64,000 nt of DNA from Eubacterium sp. (GTDB taxonomy: Bacteria; Bacillota; Clostridia; Oscillospirales; Acutalibacteraceae): assembly GCA_014465955.1 (NCBI GenBank), contig JACTVT010000004.1, forward strand, positions 6,597 to 70,596, given 5' to 3'. This document shows, one piece after another, positions 8,037 to 17,600 of this stretch; the first letter of the stretch is position 1; every line of letters begins with the position of its first letter. The notes below the pieces were generated by a model, which had not been told where the DNA came from, did no database searches, and worked only from the letters and a program-made list of their open reading frames with translations. Both the position numbers and the translations under genes were made by a program.

Positions 8037-8722
8037 CGTCTTCTACCTGAAATTAAAATCAGTCTAAATAAAGTTGCAAGCGATGATGCAAGTGCCGCTA
8101 CATAAGTAAGCGCAGCAGCAGCCAAAACTTTTCTGGCACCGCTATTTTCTTCACCGACTAAAAAGCCATTTTCATTAATCGTTCTCAACGCCCTTGAAGA
8201 GGCATTAAATTCAACAGGCAATGTTATCAACTGAAACAAAGCAACTGCTGAATATAAAATTATACCTGCATATACAAGAGGCTCAAAAGTAAAAAACACA
8301 CCAAGCAATACAAGCGGAATACCAAGTGTTGAACCGAATTTAGTAATCGGTATAACCGCATTTCTTATTTTCAGCGGAAAATAGGATTCGGCATGCTGAC
8401 AGGCATGACCTGCTTCGTGACAAGCAATTCCGACTGCGGCAATACTTCTTGATTCATATACTGCGTCGGAAAGGCAGATTTCCTTAGTTGACGGGTTATA
8501 ATGATCTGTCAGATTACCTGATATTTTTTTTATTCTTACATCCGTAACACCGTTTAACTGCAATAATTTATAAGCAGCCTCTGCACCGCTGAGTCCTCTT
8601 GAATTTGTAATTCTGCTATACTTTTTAAAACGATTATTAACCATTATCTGGCAGATTACAGAAAATATCAAAACAGGTATCATAACAAAACCTGTCATAT
8701 AATAAGCAAAATAAGTTCCCAT
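8033..8722 (-). CDS. Membrane zinc metallopeptidase (YugP / Zn_peptidase_2 family)
   Basis: Predicted membrane protease with the zinc motif HEAGH in 'CHEAGHACQHAESYF' (around residues 100-115). An N-terminal helix (about 1-27) and further hydrophobic segments between about 120 and 225 place it in the membrane. 229 aa is the usual length for this family (PF04298). Its substrate is unknown. The gene is often found between fmt and rsmB in clostridia, as here; it is not part of the Bacillus cluster. ATGA overlap joins it to rsmB. Confidence 0.88.
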   Translation of the reverse strand: MGTYFAYYMTGFVMIPVLIFSVICQIMVNNRFKKYSRITNSRGLSGAEAAYKLLQLNGVTDVRIKKISGNLTDHYNPSTKEICLSDAVYESRSIAAVGIACHEAGHACQHAESYFPLKIRNAVIPITKFGSTLGIPLVLLGVFFTFEPLVYAGIILYSAVALFQLITLPVEFNASSRALRTINENGFLVGEENSGARKVLAAAALTYVAALASSLATLFRLILISGRRR

Positions 8723-8756
8723 ATTTTATCCTTTAATTTATCACTGATTATTATAG

Positions 8757-9686
8757 TTACTCACCTATTACAGCACCGATTTCAATTGTATTGCCTGCAA
8801 GGAATGATTTTATATCCATTCTCTTTTTTCCATCGGGCTGTATTTCAACAATATCAAGGCATTTCCCGTCACCGCAGGTAACAGTTAAAACACCTTTGTT
8901 ATTCATTATTTTACCCGTGCTGTTACCCTTTAATTCAGAAAGTAACGTTTTATGGATTTTTACTTTTTTACCGTTTATAACCGTATCGGCACACGGCCAA
9001 GTCTGAAGTCCTCTTACCTGATTATGGATTTCAAAAGCCGATTTGCTCCAGTCAATCGGGCTCATTTCTCTGCTTATCATTTTTGCATAACCAAAATCAC
9101 CATCAGGCTGAGGTGTTCGTTTAACTGAATCATTTTCAATCATATTAATTGTTTTATCAAGTGCATCAGCGCCTAAAAACGAAAGCCTGTCAAACAATTC
9201 TGCCGAAGTTTCATTAATATCAATTTTAGTTTTCTTTACAAGCAGCAAATCACCTGTATCAATTCCCTCATTCATCTGCTGAACTGCCACGCCTGTTTCT
9301 GTATCACCGTTAAGAACTGCCCACTGAATCGGAGCAGCACCTCTGTATTTCGGCAGCAAAGATGCATGAACATTAATACAACCGAATTCAGGAATATCTA
9401 AAATCACTTTAGGTAAAATTTTACCGTATGCAACAACAACAATTATATCAGGATTTATATCTTTAATAAGATTAATCGTTTCTTCACTTTTCATTGTATT
9501 AGGCTGATAAACAGTAATATTATTTTCTTCAGCCAGCACTTTAACAGGCGGCGGAGTTAAAATTTGCTTTCTGCCTACCTTTTTATCAGGCTGAGTAAAA
9601 ACAGCAGTAATTTCATTATCAGAATCTATCAGTTTTTGAAGACAAGGAACTGCAAAATCAGGAGTGCCCATAAAAATAATTCTCAT
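8757..9686 (-). CDS. fmt: Methionyl-tRNA formyltransferase
   Basis: Formylates initiator Met-tRNA using 10-formyl-tetrahydrofolate. Signature segments are 'FMGTPDFAVP' at the N-terminus, 'NVHASLLPKYRGAAPIQWA' with the catalytic His, and 'MNEGIDTGD' with the catalytic Asp. The C-terminal OB-like tRNA-binding domain is present; total 309 aa. The Shine-Dalgarno is GGTGAT. It lies directly after def in the same operon, and the two act in sequence on the N-terminus of new proteins. Confidence 0.96.
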   Translation of the reverse strand: MRIIFMGTPDFAVPCLQKLIDSDNEITAVFTQPDKKVGRKQILTPPPVKVLAEENNITVYQPNTMKSEETINLIKDINPDIIVVVAYGKILPKVILDIPEFGCINVHASLLPKYRGAAPIQWAVLNGDTETGVAVQQMNEGIDTGDLLLVKKTKIDINETSAELFDRLSFLGADALDKTINMIENDSVKRTPQPDGDFGYAKMISREMSPIDWSKSAFEIHNQVRGLQTWPCADTVINGKKVKIHKTLLSELKGNSTGKIMNNKGVLTVTCGDGKCLDIVEIQPDGKKRMDIKSFLAGNTIEIGAVIGE

Positions 9687-9713
9687 TATATCACCAATAA
9701 TCTATTGCTATAA

Positions 9714-10169
9714 TTAACCTTCGGTAATTTCACTGACTGCATGAGCGGTAAACAAAATACCGTCAAGATGATCAATTTCATGGCAAAAAGCCTTTGCTTT
9801 AAGATCCTCACCTGTGAAAATCTGCCATTTCCCTTTTCTGTCCTGAGCCTTAACCTGAACCTTTTTAGGCCTTTTTGTATTTGCCCATTTATTCGGAAGT
9901 GAAAGGCAGCCTTCCTGTGATATCTGTTCGCCCTCTTCGAGTGTTATTTCAGGATTTACAAGTTCAATTGGACCTTCACCGATATCAATAACTACTACTC
10001 TTTTTAAAATGCCCACCTGAACAGCAGCAAGACCTACACCATTGCCGTTATACATAGTTTCAAACATATCATCAATTAAATCAGACAGTCTGTCATCAAA
10101 TTTTTCTACAACTCTGCTTTTTTTATTAAGTATCGGATCACCGAACTTTACTATATTTCTTAAAGCCAT
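9714..10169 (-). CDS. def: Peptide deformylase
   Basis: Removes the N-formyl group from nascent peptides. All three metal-site motifs are seen: 'GVGLAAVQVG', 'EGCLSLP' (ligand Cys) and 'HEIDHLDG' (two His ligands and catalytic Glu). The 151-aa length fits the short clostridial type. It sits 10 nt after priA and 27 nt before fmt. Gln in motif 1 is in its usual place. Confidence 0.96.
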   Translation of the reverse strand: MALRNIVKFGDPILNKKSRVVEKFDDRLSDLIDDMFETMYNGNGVGLAAVQVGILKRVVVIDIGEGPIELVNPEITLEEGEQISQEGCLSLPNKWANTKRPKKVQVKAQDRKGKWQIFTGEDLKAKAFCHEIDHLDGILFTAHAVSEITEG

Positions 10170-10179
10170 TTATATTCTC

Positions 10180-12405
10180 CTAAGTCAAATCATAAGGATT
10201 TAAATCTATACTTACAAAAACATCCTTATACTCTTTTATTTTATCAATTCTTTTCAAAATTTCACTTAACATTTTGCGAACAGATTTTGAATTTTTACAT
10301 TTAACAGCAAGTCTGTATCTGAATTCATTATTAATCTTACTGATTTTTGCAGGTGACGGACCTAAAACAATTAATTTTAAATCCGAATAATCATTTTTAT
10401 TTAAATCAACAAGATTATCAAAAAAGACTTTTGAACACAATGCAGTCTTCGCCTCATCTTCACCGGTAAACGATATTGAATAAATATCGCAGAACGGCGG
10501 ATAAGTAAGCGCTTTTCTTAAATTAATTTCAGTATTAAAAAAGTTTTTATAATCCTGCTTGCCCGCATATTCAATAATTGTATTATATGGATTAATAGTT
10601 TGAATTACGGCTTTTCCCTGTTCATCACGTCTTCCGCTTCTTCCGACGACCTGCGTAATCAAATCAAAAGCCTTTTCGCCTGCAACATAATTTTCATCAT
10701 AAAGCGAATTATCTGCGTTTATAACTCCCACCAGCGTTACATTAGGGAAATCAAGACCTTTTGCAACCATCTGAGTACCGACAAGAATATCATAATCTCC
10801 CCTTGCAAATGCATCAAATAGTTTCTGATGACTGAACTTTGCTGATGTTGTATCAGCGTCCATTCTAAGAATTTTAGCATCAGGAAAAAGCCTTTCAAGT
10901 TCATCTTCTATTCTTTGTGTTCCGTACCCACTGTATCTGACACTGTTGGAATTACATTCAGGGCAGGTATTGTCAAGCGGTTTCGTATATCCGCAATAAT
11001 GACAAACAAGCCTGTTATTATAACTGTGATAAGTTAAACTGATACTGCAATTCGGACAGGTAATAACATGACCGCACTCATTACACGCAATAAAAGTATT
11101 ATAACCACGCCTGTTAATAAGCAGAATCGTTTGCTTTTTATTACTCAGATTATCTTCAATCAAAAATCTGAGCGTTGCGGAAATCGGTGTTTTATTCCCT
11201 GCTTTAAGTTCCTGCTTCATATCAACGGTAATTACTTTCGGAAGAACTGCTTTACCAAAACGTTCATCAAGTTCACACAAAACATATTTACCATTTAAAG
11301 CATTTGAATAACTCTCAACACTGGGCGTAGCAGATGTCATCAAAAAAAGTGCTTTATTATATTTGCACCTGAAATTTGCAACTTCTCTTGCGTGATATTT
11401 AGGGGTTCTGTCGCTTTTATAAGTATACTCCTGTTCTTCATCCATAATAATAAGACCAAGATTATGAACAGGTGCAAATACCGCACTTCTTGTGCCGAGG
11501 ACAATTTTTGCCTCTCCCCTGTCAACACGCTTATATTCGTCATTTCTTTCGCCAAGTGACAAAGCACTGTGAAAAACAGCAACCTGCCGTCCGTATCTTT
11601 TATAGAAAATACCAAGCATCTGCGGTGTAAGTGCAATCTCAGGAACCATAATAATAACATCTTTATTATTATCAAGTGACTCATCAATTAAACGAAGATA
11701 AACCTGTGTTTTTCCCGACCCTGTTACACCGAATAATAGCCCGGTGCCACCATCTGAATTCAGCATTTTTCGATACACGTCAAACGCTTTGAACTGTTTA
11801 TCAGACAGATTAATATCTTCTCTTACGCCATTATCACTGACATTCTTGTATGGCATTCTGTAAACTTCTTTTTGATAGTATTCGCAAACGCCGTTTTTAA
11901 CAAGATTATCAAGAACGGTTTTACCGACAGAGCAGAATTCACACACTTCGGCAACCGTTGCCGTTCCAACATCAAAAAGAAGCGTACAAACAGAATTCTG
12001 CTTAACGGTGAGCCTCGGAAAATCCCTGTCATCAAAAATCTTTAAGCGAATCATTTTGTCACTTTTGTCGCCGATCTTATCAATTCCTCTCGGAAGCATT
12101 AATCTAAGGCAGTCATAAGTAGTACAAAAACATCGTTCTTTCAGCCATATTGCGAGACTTATCATTTCTTCACTTAATACGGCAGTGTCAATTATTGACT
12201 TAATCTCTTTTAAATCTGAATTGATTGCACTGTATAGTTTGATAACAATCCCGTTTCTTATTTTATTGCCTCTTCCGAAAGGAACTTTAACACGGCATCC
12301 AACTCTTATTAAATTTTCGGAACTTTCGGGTACATAATAATCATAATCGGAATCGTAATTGAAAAAAGTATTCTCAACCGCAACAACTGCAATCAATCTG
12401 TTCAT
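10180..12405 (-). CDS. priA: Primosomal replication-restart helicase PriA
   Basis: A 3'-5' superfamily 2 helicase that reloads the replisome at stalled forks. The N-terminal DNA-binding region is followed by Walker A 'GVTGSGKTQVY', Walker B 'MDEEQEYTYKS', and a zinc-binding insertion with paired cysteines ('CNECG', 'CPNC', 'CHYC', 'CPEC'). The C-terminal helicase half includes 'VGTQMVAKGLDFP' and 'QVVGRSGRRDE'. The family usually has DEEH; here the fourth residue is Gln. Length 741 aa is normal. Starts 2 nt after rpoZ. Confidence 0.95.
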   Translation of the reverse strand: MNRLIAVVAVENTFFNYDSDYDYYVPESSENLIRVGCRVKVPFGRGNKIRNGIVIKLYSAINSDLKEIKSIIDTAVLSEEMISLAIWLKERCFCTTYDCLRLMLPRGIDKIGDKSDKMIRLKIFDDRDFPRLTVKQNSVCTLLFDVGTATVAEVCEFCSVGKTVLDNLVKNGVCEYYQKEVYRMPYKNVSDNGVREDINLSDKQFKAFDVYRKMLNSDGGTGLLFGVTGSGKTQVYLRLIDESLDNNKDVIIMVPEIALTPQMLGIFYKRYGRQVAVFHSALSLGERNDEYKRVDRGEAKIVLGTRSAVFAPVHNLGLIIMDEEQEYTYKSDRTPKYHAREVANFRCKYNKALFLMTSATPSVESYSNALNGKYVLCELDERFGKAVLPKVITVDMKQELKAGNKTPISATLRFLIEDNLSNKKQTILLINRRGYNTFIACNECGHVITCPNCSISLTYHSYNNRLVCHYCGYTKPLDNTCPECNSNSVRYSGYGTQRIEDELERLFPDAKILRMDADTTSAKFSHQKLFDAFARGDYDILVGTQMVAKGLDFPNVTLVGVINADNSLYDENYVAGEKAFDLITQVVGRSGRRDEQGKAVIQTINPYNTIIEYAGKQDYKNFFNTEINLRKALTYPPFCDIYSISFTGEDEAKTALCSKVFFDNLVDLNKNDYSDLKLIVLGPSPAKISKINNEFRYRLAVKCKNSKSVRKMLSEILKRIDKIKEYKDVFVSIDLNPYDLT

Positions 12406-12407
12406 AT

Positions 12408-12620
12408 TTACTTTCGTGTATTAATTTCATCAGGCTCAGTAACAACATACTTACCGTCAAGTATTTCCTCAATAGCGGTTGAAACTGTTTTTTCATCAAG
12501 TAAAACTTCATTTTCAACTGCCTCATCTCTGATTTCTCTTGCTCTTTTAGCAGTACCTACAACAAGGCTGTATCTGCTGTTACAATTTTTTAAAAGTTTC
12601 TTTAAATCCGGGTTAAACAT
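12408..12620 (-). CDS. rpoZ: RNA polymerase omega subunit
   Basis: Small core-associated subunit that helps RNA polymerase assembly. At 70 aa it has the typical 'SRYSLVVGTAKRAREI' helix that grips the beta-prime C-terminus. The tail is acidic. Location between gmk and the priA-def pair matches Bacillus and Clostridium; the coaBC gene that often follows it is missing here. Confidence 0.93.
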   Translation of the reverse strand: MFNPDLKKLLKNCNSRYSLVVGTAKRAREIRDEAVENEVLLDEKTVSTAIEEILDGKYVVTEPDEINTRK

Positions 12621-12632
12621 AATGATTTCTCC

Positions 12633-13208
12633 TTATTTATTTCTTATTTTTAATTCTTTATTTAAAATAGCGTTAACTTCATTTACTGCGTCCTCAAGAA
12701 CATTATTGACAACAACATAATCAAATGTAACCGCTGATTTTACTTCTTCTTTAGCAATTTCAAGACGTTTTAATATTGCATCTTCAGTTTCGGTATTCCT
12801 CTTAACAAGCCTCTCCTTCAATGTTTCCATATCAGGCGGCATAAGAAAAATTGAAACAGCGTCAGGGCAGTTTTTCATAACCTTCTGAGCACCTTTGCGC
12901 TCAATTATAAGAAAACAAATTTTTCCGCTGTTAACTGCTTTCATAGCAAAATCCGAAGGAGTACCGTAATAACATTCGTTGTAACTTGCATATTCAAGAA
13001 AACTGTTAGTTTCAATCATACGCTCAAATTCTTCAGGTGACTTAAAAAAATAATTCACACCTTCAACTTCACCGTCTCTCGGTTTGCGGGTAGTTGCAGA
13101 AATAGATTCGCAAACATCATCCCTGAGTTTGGAAATCTCCTTAAAAACAGTATCTTTTCCGCAGCCGCTAGGTGCAGATAAAATAACAATCATTCCTACT
13201 TTATTCAT
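12633..13208 (-). CDS. gmk: Guanylate kinase
   Basis: Phosphorylates GMP to GDP. The P-loop is 'SAPSGCGKDTV', and the GMP-binding region is 'ISATTRKPRDGEVEGVNYFF' with its Arg, Tyr and Glu residues. The lid segment is seen around 'RLVKRNTETEDAILKR'. The P-loop has Asp where Gly or Ser usually precedes the Thr (GKDT instead of GKGT/GKST), a mild substitution. Length of 191 aa is normal. It overlaps the end of remA by 8 nt. Confidence 0.95.
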   Translation of the reverse strand: MNKVGMIVILSAPSGCGKDTVFKEISKLRDDVCESISATTRKPRDGEVEGVNYFFKSPEEFERMIETNSFLEYASYNECYYGTPSDFAMKAVNSGKICFLIIERKGAQKVMKNCPDAVSIFLMPPDMETLKERLVKRNTETEDAILKRLEIAKEEVKSAVTFDYVVVNNVLEDAVNEVNAILNKELKIRNK

Positions 13209-13449
13209 AATTCCCCTCCACGCCGAATTTTTGCGAAATCTGCTTCAAATCCATATAAGATAAAATAACATTATCACTGTCAGTGATAATAACGCTCATA
13301 GTTTTTCTGCCGTGTGTGGCATCAATAAGCGTTCCTTTAGACTTACATTCCTGAATAATTCGCTTAACAGGTGCAGACTCAGGACTGACGATAGAAATAA
13401 TTCTGTCACCGTTAACAAGATTACCAAATCCGATATTAACTAAATTCAT
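13201..13449 (-). CDS. remA: RemA-like DNA-binding regulator (DUF370)
   Basis: RemA activates biofilm matrix and osmoprotection genes in B. subtilis by binding DNA as a ring-like oligomer. The 82-aa protein has the family start 'NLVNIGFGNLVNGDRIISIV' and the conserved 'DATHGRKTMSVIITDSD'. Placement between yicC and gmk matches the standard order. What it controls in this organism cannot be read from the window. Confidence 0.9.
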   Translation of the reverse strand: MNLVNIGFGNLVNGDRIISIVSPESAPVKRIIQECKSKGTLIDATHGRKTMSVIITDSDNVILSYMDLKQISQKFGVEGNYE

Positions 13450-13458
13450 AACACACCT

Positions 13459-14337
13459 CTACTCAATGTTCTGAATCTGCTCGCGGATTTTTTCAATTTC
13501 CGCCTTAATATCAACAACCTTACGTGCAATATCAACATCGCTTGCTTTTGAACCGATTGTATTGGCTTCTCTGTTCATTTCCTGAACAAGAAAATCCATT
13601 TTTCTGCCAATTGCATCTTCGCTCTTTAGGAATGTATGCAGTTGCTCAATATGTGAACGAAGTCTTACAGTTTCTTCGGCAACAGCAACTTTGTCAGCAT
13701 AAACAGCAACTTCCTGAAGTATTCTGCTTTCATCAAGAGCAACATTGCCGAGAAGTTCATGAACTCTTGCAACTAATTTTTCATTATACTCTTTGACAGT
13801 CTGCGGTGAACGCTCTTCAATAAAAGAAACGCAGTCAAGAATATAATTACTTCTTGAAAATACATCTTCTTTCATTTTAGCGCCTTCAACAGCACGCATT
13901 TCGGTAAATCTCGCTACTGCATCTTCTGCCGTCTCTTTAACATAAGACCAGATTTTTTCTTCATCTTCTTCTGCCTTTTTTACAACAAGCACATCGGGAT
14001 AACGAGAGATTGCCGATGCACCGAAATCTTCTTTAAGATTATACTTTTCGGCAATTTCTTTCAGTGCAGTTACATATGCACCTGCGAGCGTGTGATTAAC
14101 AACCACATCGGCGGACTCGGTATTGAGTGCCTCAATTGTTAAAAAGCAATCGACCTTACCACGTGCAACCTTAGAATTTATGAATGATTTCAGTTTATCC
14201 TCAATGAAACCATACTGCCTTGGCAGTCTGCAATTAAACTCAAAATATCTGTGATTAACTGATTTTAGTTCAACGGTAATTACATAACCGTCAATTTCTT
14301 TTGAGGCTCTGCCAAAGCCGGTCATAGATTTAATCAT
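13459..14337 (-). CDS. yicC: YicC/YloC-family endoribonuclease
   Basis: YicC proteins are stress-related endoribonucleases that act on small and messenger RNA. The N-terminus 'MIKSMTGFGRAS' and the C-terminal 'FLVQEMNREANTIGSKASD' are strong family marks. A longer frame opens 19 codons upstream, but the GGAGAT Shine-Dalgarno at 14344-14349 and the family N-terminus place the start at ATG 14337 (292 aa). It is the first gene of the long operon driven by the promoter at 14366-14394. Confidence 0.92.
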   Translation of the reverse strand: MIKSMTGFGRASKEIDGYVITVELKSVNHRYFEFNCRLPRQYGFIEDKLKSFINSKVARGKVDCFLTIEALNTESADVVVNHTLAGAYVTALKEIAEKYNLKEDFGASAISRYPDVLVVKKAEEDEEKIWSYVKETAEDAVARFTEMRAVEGAKMKEDVFSRSNYILDCVSFIEERSPQTVKEYNEKLVARVHELLGNVALDESRILQEVAVYADKVAVAEETVRLRSHIEQLHTFLKSEDAIGRKMDFLVQEMNREANTIGSKASDVDIARKVVDIKAEIEKIREQIQNIE

Positions 14338-14365
14338 ATACACATCTCCAACTATATAATGGTAT

Positions 14366-14394
14366 ATTATATTACCTTTATCTGACAAGGTCAA
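14366..14394 (-). promoter_or_regulatory. Sigma-A promoter of the yicC-spoVM operon
   Basis: TTGACC (14394-14389), a 17-nt spacer and TATAAT (14371-14366) lie just upstream of yicC on the minus strand. The predicted transcript start is about 22 nt before the ATG. No other promoter as good was seen before the run of closely packed genes down to spoVM. Confidence 0.8.
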
Positions 14395-14458
14395 TATTTT
14401 GTTAATAATTTATTTACAATATTCATAAAAAATTAATAAACAATAAATTACAAAAAAA

Positions 14459-14478
14459 GCAGGGGATTTCTCCCCTGC
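14459..14478 (-). terminator. Terminator of the sialidase-peptide unit
   Basis: GCAGGGG (14459-14465) and CCCCTGC (14472-14478) form a 7-bp GC-rich stem with a 6-nt loop. In minus-strand sense it is followed directly by TTTTTTTG. It begins 8 nt after the stop of the 44-aa peptide gene. Confidence 0.88.
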
Positions 14479-14486
14479 CCTGGCAG

Positions 14487-14621
14487 TTAAAATATAAACT
14501 GTTCATTTACTGGCGTTTCATCACCGAATTCATTATCAGGGTTTTCACTGATATCGGTAAGAACGCTGTTTTTTAATTTAAAGTACTCAATCTCGTAAGA
14601 AGGAGTTTCATATTTTTTCAT
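14487..14621 (-). CDS. 44-aa acidic peptide encoded directly after the sialidase
   Basis: ATG at 14621 is preceded by a full TAAGGAGG Shine-Dalgarno that starts in the sialidase stop codon; TAA lies at 14487-14489. The peptide begins MKKYETPSYEIEYF, then has 'LTDIS' and an acidic tail, with ten Asp/Glu and no Cys. It has no signal peptide or membrane segment. The 'MKKYExPxxEIxxF...LT' pattern resembles small unannotated peptides I recall from gut Clostridia; no function is known to me. It shares the sialidase promoter and terminator, so expression is linked. RiPP-precursor or secretion-accessory roles are only guesses. Confidence 0.72.
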   Translation of the reverse strand: MKKYETPSYEIEYFKLKNSVLTDISENPDNEFGDETPVNEQFIF

Positions 14622-14634
14622 TTTTACATCCTCC

Positions 14635-17600
14635 TTAATTTACTGCGGTAACTTTATATGAACCGTCTGCCTGTTTTTCACACTTATAAACCGTATCGGA
14701 ATAAGCAACATAAGGTAATGTTGTACCCTTACCATAAGGTAATGTATAACTTACATATGCACGCATATAAGCACCATCGATATTTTTAGAAGTACTCATT
14801 GTGAATGTACCTGAGTTTTTAGCATTAACAGAATCAGAAGACCAATGAGCAATTCTCGGTGCAGCATAAGTTGTTGTGCCTTCGCCGCCCTTATAAAGGT
14901 TTTGAGGATTTGTAGTTGTAAAGATGATACCTGCATCAAGAACATTTACAACCAATTCATCCGTATCGTTACCTTTATCGTCCTTAACTCTGACAATAGG
15001 AGCTGAGTAATCAACTGAAAGTGTAAACTTACCGTTTGCATAATAACCAACACCATTGATTGCCGGAGTATTTGATTCTGCAAGGGTTCTGAGTTCAGTC
15101 GGCAGAGCATCAATATTGTCATACGCTTTATAAAGAACATCTGCGCCTGATGAGAAGTTTACAAAGTTTGCCTCGTAAGATGCAAGAGTTTCTTTGCCGT
15201 CAACTGTTCTCGTCCAGATTGCATTCGGATTATTTGCGGCAAGTGTAAGTTTAAGGTTAAGTTGGTTTGAATTAAATACATCAAGTGTATTAACTTTACC
15301 GCCCTGTGCCGTAATCTGACAGCCGCCGGGGATAAGTTTACCAACCTGTGAAATAACCATACCCTCTGTAATCGGATATGTGTCGTCAGCAAGTGACCAA
15401 CCTGTAAATGAATACTTAGGTGAGTTCTTAGCCTTGATTGTCTGATTACCGTCTGTTACAGTCTGAGTTGCAGTATCAACGGTAACCGTTTCGCCTGTTA
15501 ATGTGCCGATTACGGTGCCGTAATAGTCAACAATTGTTGCCTGTTTTACTGCTTTATCAGTTGCAGTTACTGTAAACTCAATATCATTCTGAATAAGAAT
15601 AGGTACAATATAATTCTTATCTGCATAATAAGAAAGATTTGCAGTAGTTGTTGTAGGAACTATTTCGCCTTTCTCATTTGCTCTGTATGACGTTACAACA
15701 CATTCGATATTCTGAGTTTCAGCGTCAAAATAAGGACTGAAGTCAATATAAACTATTTCACCATAATTGTGAAGACCTGTTACACCCTCAACAGTCTGTG
15801 CAGTGCCATTTGCGTTAATAGCAACGTTATACTGTTTAACATTTGCTTTTTCTGCAGCAACAGTCATCTGGGTAAGAGCTTCAGTAATTGCATTATCAAT
15901 AATCTTTTCTTCAGTTTCCTGTTGTACGGTAATATCAACCAAATCACGGTCATATCCGCTGAGATAAGCAAGATCAGGATATTTTTCTGCCGGATTTACA
16001 TAAATCTTACCATCGCCTTCATCAAATGCAGCCTGAATTGTTGCACCGTTATCAGTATAAGCAGTTTTGTCTATTCTGCTGAACTCATCTTTAGCAGCCA
16101 CATAAACAGAATCATCAGCTGCAACCGAAACTGACTTATTTCTTAAAGTATCTGCATGATCATCAATTTCATTCTGAAGATCGGTTTTAGTTTCGCTGTA
16201 AGGACCGATTTCCCAACCAGCGAGATTAGCACGAACTTTATCCGGGTCTGTTACCTGACCTGTAGGGTCAACACCCTTGCCATCATAGTAATCTTTTTCA
16301 GTCTGAATATCAGAGCCGAGATTTGCAAATGATGACGGTGTATAATAAGTATCGTTTGAAATAAATAATCCGTTATTAAGAATTGCCTGCTTTTCATCAA
16401 TCTGATTTAACAATTCATCAAAATCTGCTCTCTTCTGAATTGTTGAATAAGAATCAGGAATATCAATAACTTCGCCGTCTTTTAATGGGAAATTTTCGGC
16501 AACGTTATCAATCTGCATATTTTTATTATTTGTATTATACTCGTCTTTAGTGAGAATCGTATAATTATTAAGGAACTGCTCATAAGCCATGGCTTTATCC
16601 ATGTACTTATCCCAGGTTGTTGCAGTGTAATCAGTAGAACGAAGAACGTTTTTGATACTGTTTTCATAAACGTTTCTTTCTGCTGATTTATCGCAATACT
16701 TAATTTCAAACGGGAACAGAATATCATTCCAAGCATAACCATCATCTTTAATAACATTTCGAGTTTCGTGATATCTTAAAGCACCTTTAAGGGAATATGC
16801 AGTGTTTGACTGAATATTGGCAACTGTTGAACAATCTACAGTCGTGCTCTTATCACTGTTTACAGGCTGTCCGCCCTGTCTGATATAATAGGTTGAGCCT
16901 GAAGCACCGAATACCTGATCATATGATTTTCTTGTGATTTCGCCGTCACCGCCGATTTTGGTTATTAAAGAACGATCTCCACCGTAAATATTATCCCAAT
17001 TCGGCCTGTTTCCGCTGTACGGACCTGTAATCGTTATTGATACATCATTATTATCATCTTTGAAATTATAATTCAGTGATTTTCTTTCAAAATCAAGATT
17101 GAAAGAATAACTGTTATCATTCTGTTTTGTTAAACCATTGATGCCCATATTATTTGCGTTCGGTGAAGAAACATCAAGATAATACGTGCCAATTATATAA
17201 CCGTCTGTATTATTAGGATTAAAATTATAATCAAGAACAGGAATTTCTCTAGTGTGATCTCCCACAAGAACATACCTAAAAGTATTTAAGCCGACATAAC
17301 CTGCATACTTGATTTCTGAATTGTTTTGTTCAGAATAAATAACATCGGATTTATTTGAATATAACGCCATATCAGAATATTTCACAGGATTGAAAATATG
17401 CTTAGCGTTTGTAAGTGCATAAGTATATGTATCACTGTTCTTTTTATTTCTTGTATTGCCTATAGAACCTGGCGCAATAATATAAGTACCAAAAGGGAAA
17501 AACTTATTTCTATTTAAGTTGTATTCACTAGGTATATAGGAAAGAACATGACCGGGGACAGGATTGGAGGTTACATAAAGTCTGTCGGTCTGTGTATAAA

